Below are positions 33,407-45,507 of a stretch of 64,000 nucleotides of DNA, in pieces. The translations under genes and the position numbers were made by a program. The stretch is from Lobulomyces angularis. Its lineage: Eukaryota; Chytridiomycota; Chytridiomycetes; Lobulomycetales; Lobulomycetaceae. Position 1 is the stretch's first letter; every line of letters begins with the position of its first letter. The DNA lies in the NCBI GenBank assembly GCA_027604685.1, contig JADHYX010000006.1, positions 1-64,000 on the forward strand, written 5' to 3'. The notes beneath the pieces are model-generated. The model saw only the letters and a list, made by a program, of their open reading frames with translations, ran no database searches and was not told where the DNA came from.

Positions 33407-35187
33407 ATGGATGATGAATTATTAGCTATGAAAGCAGTCTTTGAAGAAGACTTTACATTTGAAATTTCACAAAAGAAAGATTCTTTAGCAACGGGAACTT
33501 TTACAGTACATTCTGATAGGTTGGAAAATGACCTTATACTAAAATTAGGTAATATTGTTGCAGGCAATGAATATAGAGTAAACTACCTACCTCCAATTAC
33601 GATTGTTTTTGAAATTCCTGCAAATTATCCCCAAAATGAACCACTTAAATTTTATTGTAGTAGGTAAAAAATCAAAAAAAAATAAATAAATAAATTATCT
33701 ACAACCGCATAATTTAATAAAAATAAAAAATGTTTTAAAGTAGTCTTTTTAATTGCATTTACTGATTTTTTTCTTTCAAATATGTAGCACTTGGGTACCC
33801 AACTTGACTTTACTAAAAATTAAAAAAAAACTTTTGAATGTTTGGAAAAACTTGAAGGATTACTGTTTATTTGAGTATTCAGAATATTTAAAGCGAGATT
33901 TTTTAGAAAATCTCGATATTTGTGATAACATTTTATGTGTAAATGGTAGTGAAGGTCTATTTGAAAATATTATATTATATAATAAGGAACGGCAGCAAAA
34001 ATTATTTGACGAGGATTGGTTTAATTGTGGTGTAAGTATTTTAGGAATAATACCTTCTAAGTAATATGTAGGTTTGTGGTGAAGAAAAAAAAGGAATTTT
34101 TTGTATTATGCTTGCAAAGTGTAAACATGTATTTTGTAAGGAGTGTTTGGTAAATATTTACATAGCAACGTATTTTTTTTTCCAATATTTGTTTATAGAA
34201 TGAATATTTCACTTTGTTAATTACAGAAGGATCGATCGAAAATGTAACATGTCCGGATTTTGAGTGCAAAAGGATTGCTTCAAAACGGCAACGTAAATGA
34301 ATTAATAATTTTTCATGTATCAAATTGTTTTTAGATAAATTTCTTTCCGATATTGTAGATTTTGATATGAAGCAAATTGTAGAGAAAGATTTGTTTTCTA
34401 GATTCAAAAATTTACAAGAAAAAAAGAAACTGGAAGGTAACATTGGTTTTTTTTAAGATACGTAGGTTAACATCTATTTCAGGTTTAAACATTATATACT
34501 GCCCTAGAATTTTTTGTCAGTCGCCTATCATAAGAGAGTCTACAGATGAGAAATTGTGCATTTGCAGCAACTGCAAGTTTAGGTAACCAATTATCATTGT
34601 AGCTTTCAAATTTGTCACCAACAAATTTTTTTGTCAGTTTTTGTGTTCATTGTTCAAAATCGTGGCATGGGTATACGAATTATTGCCAAATAAGGAACTT
34701 AGAAAGTTTAGTGAATTCATACTTAAGCGAAAATTCTGAAGAAAAAGCTTTAATAGAAAAACAGTACGGAAAAAAAAATATTGAAAAGATTGTTTTTAGA
34801 TATCAAGAAGAATTGAAAAATAAGGAGTGGTATTCTGAAAATTCACAATGTTGTCCTGTAAAAAAAATATATAAAAAAGTTATGATTACTTAACAATTTT
34901 TATATATTACAGTCTTGCAAAGCTGCAATTCAAAAATCTGAAGGATGTAACCATATGACTTGCAGTAAATGGTTTTTTTATTTTTTTTTAACAAAATAAA
35001 TTTATTTTGCAATGGTTTATTTAGCAATACTCATTTTTGTTATCGTTGTGGAAACTTAATAAATCAACTGAGTCCATATGCTCACTTTAATGATAAAAAT
35101 AGTCCATGCTATGGTAAATTATTTGATTTTAATAGTGAGGGTAACGAGGAATGGGCTTTAGGTGAGTTTGATGCGGAAATTGAATGA
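33407..35187 (+). CDS. RNF14: RNF14-like RBR E3 ubiquitin ligase
   Basis: RING-between-RING ubiquitin ligase. Residues 1-95 form an RWD domain (MDDELLAMKAVFEEDFTFEI ... YLPPITIVFEIPANYPQNEP). RING1 is FNCGVCGEEKKG ... KCKHVFCKECLNEYF; the IBR covers YCPRIFCQSPI ... CSNCKFSFCVHCSKSWHG; RING2 is CCPSCKAAIQKSEGCNHMTC, with the expected catalytic cysteine in GCNHM, then THFCYRCGNLINQLSPY. RWD plus RBR in this order is the layout of human RNF14 and yeast Itt1; RNF14 acts on stalled translation factors. The tail EWALGEFDAEIE is acidic. I chose ATG at 33407 because it starts the RWD consensus; upstream in-frame codons lack an ATG. Introns are 40-80 nt. Confidence 0.93.
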
Positions 35188-35644
35188 GTCAACTATAGTT
35201 AAGTCATTTAGCGTACTAGAAATTAGATTTTTTTATTAGATATTTTTATGATCATATTAAAATTAATAATGAAAGAGTTGAAAATTTCGGATTTAAATAG
35301 TACAAGTTAATTTATACTCAGAAGATAGAGTGCTTTATCAATAACTGTTTTAAAATGCAGAACTTTCAACTACAATTAAAATTTAGTAAAAACTGCCAAA
35401 GAAGAGAACAATAACTACTTATAATTATTTATTATTTCTCTAGGATTAAGGAAACTCAGTATTTTTTTGTTAATCGTTCTGTTTTTAAATTTTAACTCTT
35501 CTATACTCAAAAAAAATTTGCTTTCACAAAACGTTCACCAATTTTTAAAACGTGACAAACTGTACAAAAGTATAAAAATTGAAACATCCTTCCCAAAAGA
35601 ATTCAGTTTATAAAAATATTAACTTTATCGGTTTCAATACGTTA
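35188..35644. other. Intergenic spacer
   Basis: A/T-rich sequence without long homopolymers and without a supported gene. The stretch from 35579 is open in frame with the next gene but has no ATG before 35645. Confidence 0.4.
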
Positions 35645-37856
35645 ATGAGTTCAGTTTTGATTTTATTGTTGGCTTCGGCGTTATTCACCAAAACCTCTTC
35701 ATTTGGTACGAAATGTCGGTTAAAGGAATCGGATGATGCAATGAAAATCAGTAGCCTTCCTCGGACTAATGAAGCTGTTCCAAGGGATTTAAAAATGGTT
35801 TTTGTTGGTATAATCTATACTTTTTTTTTTTTTTAGAGTTAAACTCAATTTAACTATTTTATTAAAGGTGATCAAGGCATCAATGATAACTCCTATACCG
35901 TCTTAAAAATGATCAGAGATTGGAATCCTGATGGAATTGTTCAATTAGGTTTAAGAATAAAATACAAAAAGTTAAATTCCATAACTTGGCCATTATTTTT
36001 TTGTTAAAGGTGATTTTGATTATGAAGATAATCCCCAGGCATTTATGAACATGTATGATTCTACAATTCCTAAGCATATACCAGTTTTTCCTGTAGTGGG
36101 AAATCACGACATTGTTCGCTGGGAGACTTATTCAAAATTATTTAAAAAAAGGCTAGAACTTAGTGGTGCCTTGGCGAACTGTGAAGGAGATTTGGGTATC
36201 AACATGCAGTGTAACTTCAAAGGTCTAAATTTGTTATTATCCGGGATTGGCACAATGGGAAGAAACCATGCCAGCTTTTTAAATAAAACATTAACCGAAG
36301 CTGAAGATAAGGGGTGGAATATTTGCTGCTGGCATAAAAACCAAAGACTATATCAAACTGGTGATAAACAGGACGAGACGTATTTTTTTTTTTTTTTTTT
36401 ATATATCCCTTAAATTTTATATTTTTTTTTAGTGGATATGAAGTTTATGACACTTGTAGAAGGCATGGTGCTATGATATTCACAGCTCACCAGCATCTAT
36501 ATGGTAGGTTTTAGGGTTTTATCCAGTTGTACTGAATACTTTCTTAAGCTAGAACAAAGTTAATGGAAGGTTTTGAAACTCAAGTTATTGCGGAAAGGAA
36601 ATATTACCCACAGGACTATGCGGGATCTACTTTTGTTAAAAGAGATTTTTTGGATGATGAAGAAACAATAGATGTTTTTAGACATCACAAAAACAGAAAA
36701 AATAAGAAAGTTTTAAAAAAAAATCTATATACCAAATCTACCCCACGTGTTTCTGATGTATTGAATTTAAATATAAAATTTTTCAATATTATTTTTTTTT
36801 TTTTAAGAATGGCAGTTTTGACTTACTCAACCTTTCTCCAGGCTTTTCGTTTGTAACCTTATCTGGACTTGGTGGTAATTCTATAAGACCATGGCAAGAT
36901 GGACTTCAGTTAAAGGAGTGGTGGTCTGCTAATGCTGCTGAGGATAATAACGCACAGTACGGAGCAGTTTTTTGTACATTCAATATCAACAATGATGAAA
37001 ATCTTGCAAAATGTGAATTTATTGATATAAATGGAAAATTATGGGACAAATTTTACGTTAATGCTTCAAAAGGGCGACGTGACTCGTTTTCTTCGTTCTC
37101 AAAAAACAGTGCTTATCGTGCCCTTAATTTAAATAACGCACCACAGTCAAATGAACTTAATTTTCCCCAAATAAAATTACCAGATGATACCAATTCTAAA
37201 ACCAGATTTTTGGAAGTCTCAATTGATAGTAAACACGACATTATTACATTTGAAAAAAGACAAGAAACGATATCCATACTTTCAATAAAAGATATCGATC
37301 ATGCCATTTTAAAATTCCCGTTGGCACAAAAAGTTGGGAAATCTCTCAATCACAATAATTCGAATAGTTCTTTGATTCATGCCCTTCACTTTAAAAATTT
37401 GAAACTTTTTAATGGTGAAAGGATTCTGAAATCACATCTTCAACTAATGTTATCCAGGCCGACTAATGGCGGAAAAAATTGGAAAGACAGTAGTTTAGGC
37501 ATAAAAATTAAAGTCGCAGGTGATGAAGAGGAAATTATAATTGATGGTGACAAAGAAGATTGGGATGTTGGGGAAGTTTGGGTATTTTTGGACAGTAAAA
37601 CTTTTGTTAACCAAATTTTCATTTGCAGGTTTCAAGAGATTTAAGTTCAATTGTTAATAAAGTAGTTAAACTTCAAAGATTTCAAGATGAGGAATTGGAA
37701 TTTAGTGTAAAACTTTTAATTGAGGGATGGACTATTTCGAAAAATGCGAAAGGTGAACATTTAGTGGAAAGCAGGGGTGTAAACGGTATAGGTGATGATG
37801 AATTGAGTCTTTGTACAAGTCCAACTTTAGCCGTTATCCTGGAGAAGCAGTCATAA
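35645..37856 (+). CDS. Secreted purple-acid-phosphatase-like metallophosphatase
   Basis: Predicted secreted phosphohydrolase with a two-metal centre. Signal peptide MSSVLILLLASALFTKTSSFG. The five metallophosphatase blocks are visible in order: MVFVGDQG, VQLGDFDYEDN, VVGNHDIVRWETY, ICCWHKNQRLYQTG and IFTAHQHLYA; a Tyr in block two is the ligand that colours purple phosphatases. The last block has AHQH where GHEH/GHxH is usual. SFVTLSGLGGNSIRPWQ follows. The last 230 or so residues are beta-rich (IDHAILKFPLAQK, NGERILKSHLQLML, GEVWVSRDLSSIVNKVVKL, VKLLIEGW); their pattern recalls DNRLRE-type carbohydrate-associated domains, a weak call. Substrate unknown. About six introns; the junctions around 36410, 36505 and 36780 are approximate. 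Confidence 0.85.
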
Positions 37857-38055
37857 TAAAGTTGTGTAGATAGTTTAATTTCATTGTAGATAATTGTAAA
37901 TTGCAACTGCACCAATAATAAAATTAAAAACAATATGAAATCAGCTTTAACTACTCCATAATTTAATATTGTTACTCATGATTATTTCTAATGATGATTT
38001 AGATATAGAGAAAATTAAAACAAATTTATTTTTTTTTTCAAACTAATTTATTTGA

Positions 38056-38878
38056 ATGAACAATATAAAATATAGCAGTAGACGTATAAATTTAAGTTCA
38101 TTAAATTTAATAAACCTGCAAATACAACCGCTAAACCATTATACAAGAAGAATTAATACAATTCCTTCTCCCACCTACTACAAATTTAGTCAATCCATTC
38201 AAAGAAACCTCTTTAAAAGTTTATCAACTGCCACTGAAACAGCTACAAATATAAAAGCTAAATTAGAGAAAAAATTGCCGGAAAAAGAAACTTTTAAAAG
38301 TATTTCTAAAAAATACGGTTATACCGCATTTCTCGTTTACACTTTTTTAACTACTCTACTCTTTACTTCTGTTTTTTCTGCTATAACTTACTCTGGTATT
38401 TATTTAAAGTATATATATTTATATATATATTTTTTTTTGTTGTCGCTGCTATTCTTAAAATTTAAAACAATTTTTTAATTTTAAATTTTTTCTTAGGTTT
38501 AACTCCAAATGAAATTGAAAAAAAAGTCAAGAGTTTCAAAGATAACTATTTGCCATTTTTAGTTTCTCAATCGAAAGAAGAACAAATCGAATCTATAGAT
38601 GAGGAGAGCAAGATAGTTAGTTGGTTTAAAAGTTACCAAAGAAAAACAAATACTTTGTAATATTTCTAATATTTTTCTACTCTTTTTAGAATTGGGAATT
38701 AGTGAGAACTTGGCAACTCATCTTACTAACGCAGTATTAGCAATGACTCTTACTAAACTGGTTTCGCCGTTAAGTATGATTTTTACAAATAATTTTATGC
38801 TTAATTTTTGTAGAAATTGCATTAAGCATTGCTGTAACTCCTTCAGTTGCTAAGAGATTAAAATTTTTAAGAAGATGA
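38056..38878 (+). CDS. Mitochondrial DUF1279 (FAM210-like) membrane protein
   Basis: Begins MNNIKYSSRRINLSSLNL, with many Arg/Ser and no acidic residues in the first 50, a mitochondrial presequence-like N-terminus. A Lys/Glu helix (KLEKKLPEKETFKSISKKYG) precedes the first membrane segment (YTAFLVYTFLTTLLFTSVF). After introns the second half gives LGISENLATHLTNAVLAMTL and VSPLKIALSIAVTPSVAKRL, the closing signature of DUF1279 proteins (TP-x-V-A-K). Family members are mitochondrial inner-membrane proteins such as FAM210A/B, tied to mitochondrial translation in animals; the fungal role is not settled. Stop TGA at 38876-38878. Three introns. Confidence 0.85.
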
Positions 38879-39334
38879 TTCATTAATTTATTCGTAATAA
38901 ATTTTTTTTATTTTTTTTTAATTTTTTTTTTTTAATTAATTAAGAATAATGATTATTCCCTAATTATATTTCGTTACAATTAGATACTATATTAATAATT
39001 ACTGATAGTGGGACATTAGACTTTAAAATGCTTTTTATAAACCATGTATTAAATATTTTTTGTGAATACACTGCCTATTCCCTTTAAATGCAAAGAATAT
39101 TTTTTCCTATTTATATCAATTTGCTGCCATTGAAACACAAAAATTTGCCTTATGCTTGAAAAAATCTATTTGAAAGGTTAAATAATAGATTGGCCACACT
39201 TAACTGTCCAATAAAAAATTATCCTTAGATAGCAAATAATGCAAAAAAATTTTAAAAAAGTAATTTTATTTATGATAATCATAAAGCAGAATTCAACTAA
39301 AAAAAAAAAAAAAAAAAAAATCATTAAAATTTAA
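38879..39334. other. Intergenic spacer
   Basis: A/T-rich spacer with moderate complexity and a 20-nt A run just before the NDUFB3-like start. No gene seen. Confidence 0.4.
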
Positions 39335-39987
39335 ATGTTAAAAAAAAAACTAATACAAACTTTATGTAGAAGTTATGGAAGTAAAGTAGGTACTACAACT
39401 GCTAGTCCAAAAATTCTTGCAACTTCTTATACACCTGAAGAGAAGGAAATAGTCGACCGTATTTTGTATCAAAACACACATTTAAAACCAGAGTTTCCGC
39501 TATTTCCATGGAAGTGGATCAGATGGACCCCTGAATGGTTAGAAAGACCTTTACCTGCTGATATGAAAGGTATGTATTGGTTATAATTCTTTTGTCATTT
39601 GAAACTATTTTTTTTTATAAATTGGCAAGATCCTTGGGCAAAGGTGTGGAAATATATATATTTTTTTTAACTAAATAATTTTTTACTTAAAAATTTATTT
39701 CCATTGTTGATTTTAGCGTGATGCATGGAGACATCATCCTTATTTTTCCGCAAGAAATAGATTTCTGAATATACTTCCTGGTTTGGGTTACGCTACAGTA
39801 GCATTTTCTATATATTTGATTTGGGACCACTGGTAAAATAATACATTTATATTTGTATTTAATTTTTTTTTTTTTAAATAGGAACATGACTGCTGGACCA
39901 GGTTCTGTTGAAAAAAAAAAGTGGGATGAGTGGTTAAAAGAAAGAAACGAAAGATTGCATAAAGAAGGACATGAGGGGCATCATTAG
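39335..39987 (+). CDS. NDUFB3: NADH:ubiquinone oxidoreductase B12 subunit-like (NDUFB3)
   Basis: Accessory membrane-arm subunit of mitochondrial complex I. The ORF starts MLKKKLIQTLCRSYGSKV, a short presequence-like leader. FPWKWIRWTPEWLERPLP follows, and after two introns the family core DPWAKRDAWRHHPYFSARNR, where DPW-x-R-x-x-AWR is the B12 signature. One membrane helix comes next (LGYATVAFSIYLIWDHW), then a charged, His-rich C-terminus (RLHKEGHEGHH). Animal NDUFB3 also ends in histidines and lysines. The protein is longer at its N-terminus than the animal one. It implies a complex I-containing respiratory chain in this organism. Confidence 0.85.
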
Positions 39988-40307
39988 ATTTTGGTTTTGG
40001 GATTATTTTTATTTTTTAAGGAAAAAAAAAAAATATATATACATCTTTTTCTCTTTTTTTCTACAAAAGTTTCAAATGATTTTTTAAAGAAAAAAACTTC
40101 AGCATTTATACACTTTAAAGACGAACATGATGTATTTTTTTGATAATTGTTTAAATTAAGATAAATAATCAATTCCTAAAAGGCATTTTATTGAATATTA
40201 AAGGATACTGCAACTTTCAGTTAAATAGTTACTGTGCGCAGTGGCCATAAATTAGAATATTTCATAGCGGAATTAAGTCAACAAAAAAGCCAAAATTGTA
40301 ATTGTTT
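39988..40307. other. Convergent 3' spacer
   Basis: About 320 bases between the converging ends of the NDUFB3-like and first PPR genes. No gene seen. Confidence 0.4.
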
Positions 40308-42843
40308 CTATTCTTTTAGTATCATTTTCAATTTTAATAAAGTAAACTTTGCAATGTTATATTCCATTAAGCCCCCATTGTCTTTTAAACCCATTATTAA
40401 ATGCTCAAGTGTTTTCTTATCTGCTTTTGGTATGTTAGTGGAACATAAAGATTCTTCCACAATTTTTATAGCACTATTGAATTCTTTAAAGACACAAAGC
40501 GCTTCCACGTATGACGTTAAAACATTGGAATCTAGATTTACACCAGACGATAGTGCCATATTCCAAACTATAAATAAATCTTTTTTAAAGTTTCCCAACT
40601 TACAAATATCCAAGGCGACCGAAAAAAAAATTCTACTGTGTTTCGTATCTTCTAATTCTATTTCTTGTAACTTAAGAGGAAATTTCACATAATTAAAGTT
40701 TTTTCTTAATCCTGTCACAGAATGAAAAATCTGAAGAGCAAGTAGATAATTTCTGGATAATGAGTAAAATTGCATTATGGAAGTAAAAGTTGTAATGCTG
40801 GGAGCAATCTCTAGTCTACTCAATAAATTCAATCTTCTTAAAAACTCTGACTCGCTGATTGTAAAGTCAGATAGATATATAGTATTATAGGTTATGATGT
40901 CTGGTTTTATTCCTGCAGCGACCATTTCATTCAAAATTTGATTAGCTTTAAAGAAATCGTGCTTAACAGCGCTGCTTATCAGTATGTTATATGTTCTTGC
41001 GGTAGGAAGTACCCCTTTAGAAAGCATTTGGTTAAAAAAAAAATCGGTTGCTTTGTGATGCTCATTAGAAGCAAAATATTTTATGATAAAGTTAAATGTA
41101 ACGACATCGGGGCTCAATCCAGATGACAACAAACTCCGGTAAATATCCAAAAGCTTCTGGCCATCATTCTCAAACAAAGTTTTTAACAAAATATTATAAG
41201 TAGAAACATTTGGTGAAACTCCATTTTGTATCATTTCCTTGTAATAATATTTGAACTTATAATAATTTTCATCATCGGAAAAAGTATTTAAAAAGAGATT
41301 GTAAATAGATGCATTTGGTTTAATGTTTTGCGATTTCATTTTAAGAAGATAAGATTCTGCATTGCGAATATCGTTTGCACTAATGTATGCATGAACTACT
41401 GAGTTGCACGTATCCACATTTGGAATGACATTGCTACTTTCCATTTCATTAAGGTAAAATTCAATTCTGTGGTATTTCCTAGATAACGGAATCGAGTTAA
41501 ACAAATAGGTAAAAAACACTGCATCAGGTTTTACTAAACTGGTTTTCATCTTTTGATAAAAAAATTCCATTTTTTCATGGTTTATAGATTTCATACAACA
41601 AATTATTAAAAAAGTATATGATTTAATATCTGGGGTAATATCGTTTTTCATCATTTCCTCATAATAATCGGCACATTTGTTCATCATTCCTAAGCTAGAA
41701 GCAGATTTCAACAAAAGGTTGTAAGTTGTCAAATTTGGAGCAAACCCGTTGCTCTTTAACTCATTAAAATAAAAATCCATTGCCGAAATGCTTTCTTGAA
41801 GCCCTATCAATGCGTTATAAATAGCAACATTACAACTCCAACCAGTTTTGTGTAATTTTTTGAAGAAATAGAAGAAAACTGCTTTTTTTGACTTATTAGA
41901 AAAATACTGCAAGATAATGGTATAATGTATTAAATTTGGGGCCCTCAGATTGGAAAATGCAGTTATTAGTTCTTTTTCTAAATTCAATTTGCAAAGAAAC
42001 TTTAAATATAGGGCGATGGTTGAAGGATTGAAACTACCAAAAAATTTTATTGCTTCTTCGAAATATGTTGTAATTTTTGTTATATCCGGATTATCTTGCT
42101 GCAAATATGCTTGCAACATTGAACATTTGTCTTCCCTGAATTTTTTTTCTGCTGTATCGGGTTTCATCAGAAGCTTTGTATGAAAATTTCTATCCAATAC
42201 TCCACTAACTCTATTAATTAAATTTACTTTTTGTGCTCGATTTGTATCAAATTTACTATAGTTACGGAAACAACTGGTGTCAACATCTTTTTTAGCAATC
42301 TTATTGATATCCCTATTGATATTGCCTTTTCTTATTACTCCACCTTTTTCAATCTTGTATGCACACTGCACATATTTATTTAAATTAAGGGTTCCTTCAG
42401 ATGCAATTTCTTCAATAATAGTATCGTTCAAATCTCTCAAATTTCTTTCAATTTTTTCGTTTTTTTTTCCGTAGTGCTTGTTAGTAACATTTTCAAAAAA
42501 ATCAATTTTCACCGGAACGTCAGAATTTTCTAAAGTTTCACTTACTTTGTGATGATTCTTTGGAGGGTCCTTAGCATTTGCAATGTGCTTGTTAAATTTA
42601 TTTTTTTTTTTGGATCTAGATAAAATGTGCTTCTTCTTCAGAAAGTTTCTTTCTTTTTGAGAAACATTATTTTTCTCTTGGCTTCGACAGTTACTGAATT
42701 GACAAAAAGAATTTTTCTTTGAAATTAGACCAACATTTTGAACCCAATGAATAAGAAAATTTATGCGACTGACAGTAAGATGCTAGAAAAAAAAAATTAG
42801 CTTAAAGGAACATTTAATGCTTTAAATTTTTATTAATTACCAT
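40308..42843 (-). CDS. Pentatricopeptide-repeat protein, copy 1
   Basis: Probable organellar RNA-binding protein. Exon 1 seems to add only the start codon (CAT 42841-42843, directly followed by GTAATT); exon 2 (40308-42782) holds 825 codons. The N-terminus HLTVSRINFLIHWVQNVGL and a Lys/Arg-rich stretch suit mitochondrial targeting. At least ten PPR units of about 35 residues follow, for example TYNLLLKSASSLGMMNKCAD, SYTFLIICCMKSINHEKMEF, TYNILLKTLFENDGQKLLDI and TFNFIIKYFASNEHHKATDF, each ending in a (M/L)xxxG/NxxPD-type turn. The last 200 residues (FFSVALDICKLGNFKKD ... WNMALSSGVNLDSNVLTSYV) are not PPR but are shared with the second PPR gene at 45508. Upstream in-frame codons without ATG make the start somewhat uncertain. 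RNA target unknown. Confidence 0.88.
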
Positions 42844-43224
42844 AAAAGGTTTTGAACCAAAGAACTTAAAAAAAAAAATGTGTGATGTAAACAAAAATTT
42901 TTTTTTCAAAAATAATTCAACTTTTATACTACATATCAATTCCAAACAGTAAACAATATTAACATTTAAAAACACCTAATATTTATGAATAATACTTTCA
43001 TAATCAACATTTTTAAACTATTTTTACAAATATTTCTAAATTGAATCTGCTATACAATTATTCACATAACATAATTAATGCGTTCGTTTTAATGATTTTT
43101 AGTACCTTCCAGTGTTAATTTAAAAAATTAAATTATTAATAAACAAGCGAGGCAAGCTCTAAGTTTTTGGACTCCGACTCCGTTTCACTGTATTTGCAAC
43201 TCCTGAATTTTATTGGAGCTCTAG
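42844..43224. other. Divergent promoter region
   Basis: About 380 bases between the first PPR gene (-) and the At4g15545-like gene (+). It may include 5' untranslated sequence or an undetected leader exon for the PPR gene. Confidence 0.4.
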
Positions 43225-44239
43225 ATGCAACCTAACCACTATATTGCAGATGATGAATTTGAGAATGGGTTGAATCTCTTACGTACTGTTTTTAATAACA
43301 AGATTTCAATAAGGGAAACTCAAATTAGGAGTTTAAAACTAGAGTTACATAAAAAAACAGAGGAATGCAAGGTAAGTATCTTTTTAATGATTGAATAATG
43401 AAAATGTTTATTCTGGTACTGTCAGAGTTTCTCTCAAAAGTATACAGATATGGAACTGAGATGTGTGGAACAGGAGAGGCAATTGAGGGATAATTCAAAT
43501 ATTATAAATAGATTAACTAATTTTAAGAAAAGTGTTTTAGAAAGTTTTGGTGAAGATGATTTTAGGGATGTGTTTAATAGTAAAATGTTGACTTCACAGC
43601 ACAGTAATAATGAAAGTTCTCAACTAAACATTTATGGTCAGAAAGCGCAAAAATGTGAAAATGAATTTTTTAGTGATGATTACAAAAAGCTGCAATATTT
43701 AACGGAGTACATTAACTAAAAAACTTTTATTTATTATCTAATTATTGTTATAGAGAGAAAAATAGAATAATTGGATATTCGCCAAATTCCGCTGAAATGT
43801 TGCCCTCAAAACCGTTACAACTTGAAAAAAAAAATAATATTAATACGCAAATATCAAATAATGTTAATTCAGAGTATCACTCTAAAAAACAAGTGGAACA
43901 ACTAAAAATGAATTTGATGGAAAATGAATTACATAAAATTAATTTAGATACAATTCAAAATGAGAATTCTAATCTTGAAAACAAAACAACCCTTCACGTT
44001 GATGGTAGAGGTTTTTTAAAGGCCGCTAAAAATGCGTTAACATTTGATGAGGTATAGCATATTTTTTATGTTACATTTATTTTTAGTTTAATGTGTTGTT
44101 GATGAATGTCAATTCTTATAATTACAGAGAACAGAATAAAACCAACACATTGGCAAATTTGGAAGAATTGTTTGGAGAATATAGGTCTGAGTTATTTTTA
44201 GAATTTAAAAAATTAATATCAGGGAGTGAAGCTTTTTAG
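43225..44239 (+). CDS. At4g15545-like coiled-coil protein
   Basis: Starts MQPNHYIADDEFENGLNLLR, followed by a strongly heptad-patterned coiled coil (IRETQIRSLKLELHKKTEEC, MELRCVEQERQLRDNSNIIN). An Asn/Ser-rich linker leads to a conserved C-terminal module: VDGRGFLKAAKNALTFDE, then after a 42-nt intron FNVLLMNVNSYNYREQNKTN, LANLEELFGEYRSELFLEF and KKLI. The pattern D-G-x-x-F-x-x-x-A-(R/K)-x-x-L-x-x-x-x-F ... (I/L)FG ... L-x-x-x-F-x-x-L(L/I) is that of the At4g15545-like family known from plants, fungi and protists, whose role is not established. Stop TAG at 44237-44239. A parallel coiled-coil dimer with a C-terminal partner-binding domain is my inference. Confidence 0.8.
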
Positions 44240-44320
44240 CATTAAAATCATTAGTATAGAAAACAATTTTAGAATACTTTAATCTGATATGTTATTTTAC
44301 AGTTAGAATTTATTTTTACA

Positions 44321-45329
44321 TTAACCTAAAATATCATCTAGCCATTCCTCTAATTTATTTACATCTAAATCATCCGGTTTTGTGAATTTATCTTGATGCG
44401 AGTCTTTTCCGCAGTTATTTGATATATTACTAGTATCTAAACCTTTTCTATAAACGATTTCCTTATCTACATTGTTTAAACATTCCTGCTTTTCCTTCTC
44501 AGTACTTGAGTTCGTAACCAATTCTGTTTCTTTTTTTTTTTGAAATAAATCAACCTTTTGATTAGAAATTTCACTATTTTGTACTTTTACTGAATCAGCT
44601 GCATGCTTCTCTTCACTTTGCCGAATTTTGCTGTATTTTTTATTTGAACCATCAATACACTTTTCTTCATTCAAATTCTTCAAACCAGTAGAAATGGTAC
44701 TCTCCATTTTTAACAAATTGATTCTGGAATTCGTTTGATTTATATTTTTTTTATCATCCTCAACTAAATTTGTCATTGTATTTTGTTTTACATTATCTGC
44801 CTTACAGAAGTCTTCTAATTCCCATTTTTCTAAACCACAACGTGTTTCAATTGGAAGTAATTTCATTAAATTATTTAAATGCTGAAAGTTGATCTGAAGG
44901 GCATCGTTAAATTTGCCAGTACTTTCTTTTACTTCTCTTTCGTTCCATATTTTTTCTTCTTTAAATTGAAAAAATTGAGAATGATCAAAATCTGCATTCA
45001 GCTGATTTTCTTTTAGTTGTGCCAACAAATCCTCGGTTTCGACATCTATATCAGCCTCTTTTGCTAAAATGTCTATAGCAGGATTTGTTCCGAAGTTTTA
45101 GAACTAGAAGTAAAATTTCAATACCTTCCTTAGAATCTTCCTTATACCTATACTCATTACTTGTTAGCTGCCGCTTTCTAAATTTATGATCATTATCAAC
45201 TTCTAATGAAATTTCACTTTCTGTAACATCAATTTCCTTCTCATTATTTTTTGCCTTGTTACTATCACCAACGGCATGTTTAAGTTTCCACTTCTGACTC
45301 GCTTTCTTTTTATGGGCGTCAAACTTCAT
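44321..45329 (-). CDS. Unrecognised acidic, Lys/Glu-rich protein
   Basis: Two exons give about 320 residues. The N-terminus MKFDAHKKKASQKWKLKHAV is basic, followed by an acidic, Glu/Asn/Lys-rich body. A middle segment is less biased (EADIDVETEDLLAQLKENQL; RCGLEKWELEDFCKADNVKQ) and the very end, DLDVNKLEEWLDDILG, forms an acidic amphipathic helix of the sort used for partner binding. No known domain was recognised. Its start lies 178 bases from the start of the second PPR gene on the other strand, so the two probably share a promoter. Single intron at about 45066-45110. Real coding sequence is likely because both exons keep frame across a clean GT-AG junction. Confidence 0.65.
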
Positions 45330-45507
45330 TCAACCTGGTATTATGAATTTTTAATCAAAGTCTTTAAACTTTTAATTTTTTTATTTTTTATTTTAGAAAT
45401 TTTAAATCAAGGAAACTTTCTTTGCGTCCATACTAAGCGGGCAATGGTAGGAAATATTTAATGAATAATATTAATTTTTGCGTTTTAATTTACTTTCGAA
45501 GAACGTT

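Noticed and set aside
40234..42474. Plus-strand ORFs across the first PPR gene
   Set aside because: Antisense to an 825-codon PPR reading frame with clear repeats; they are shadows.
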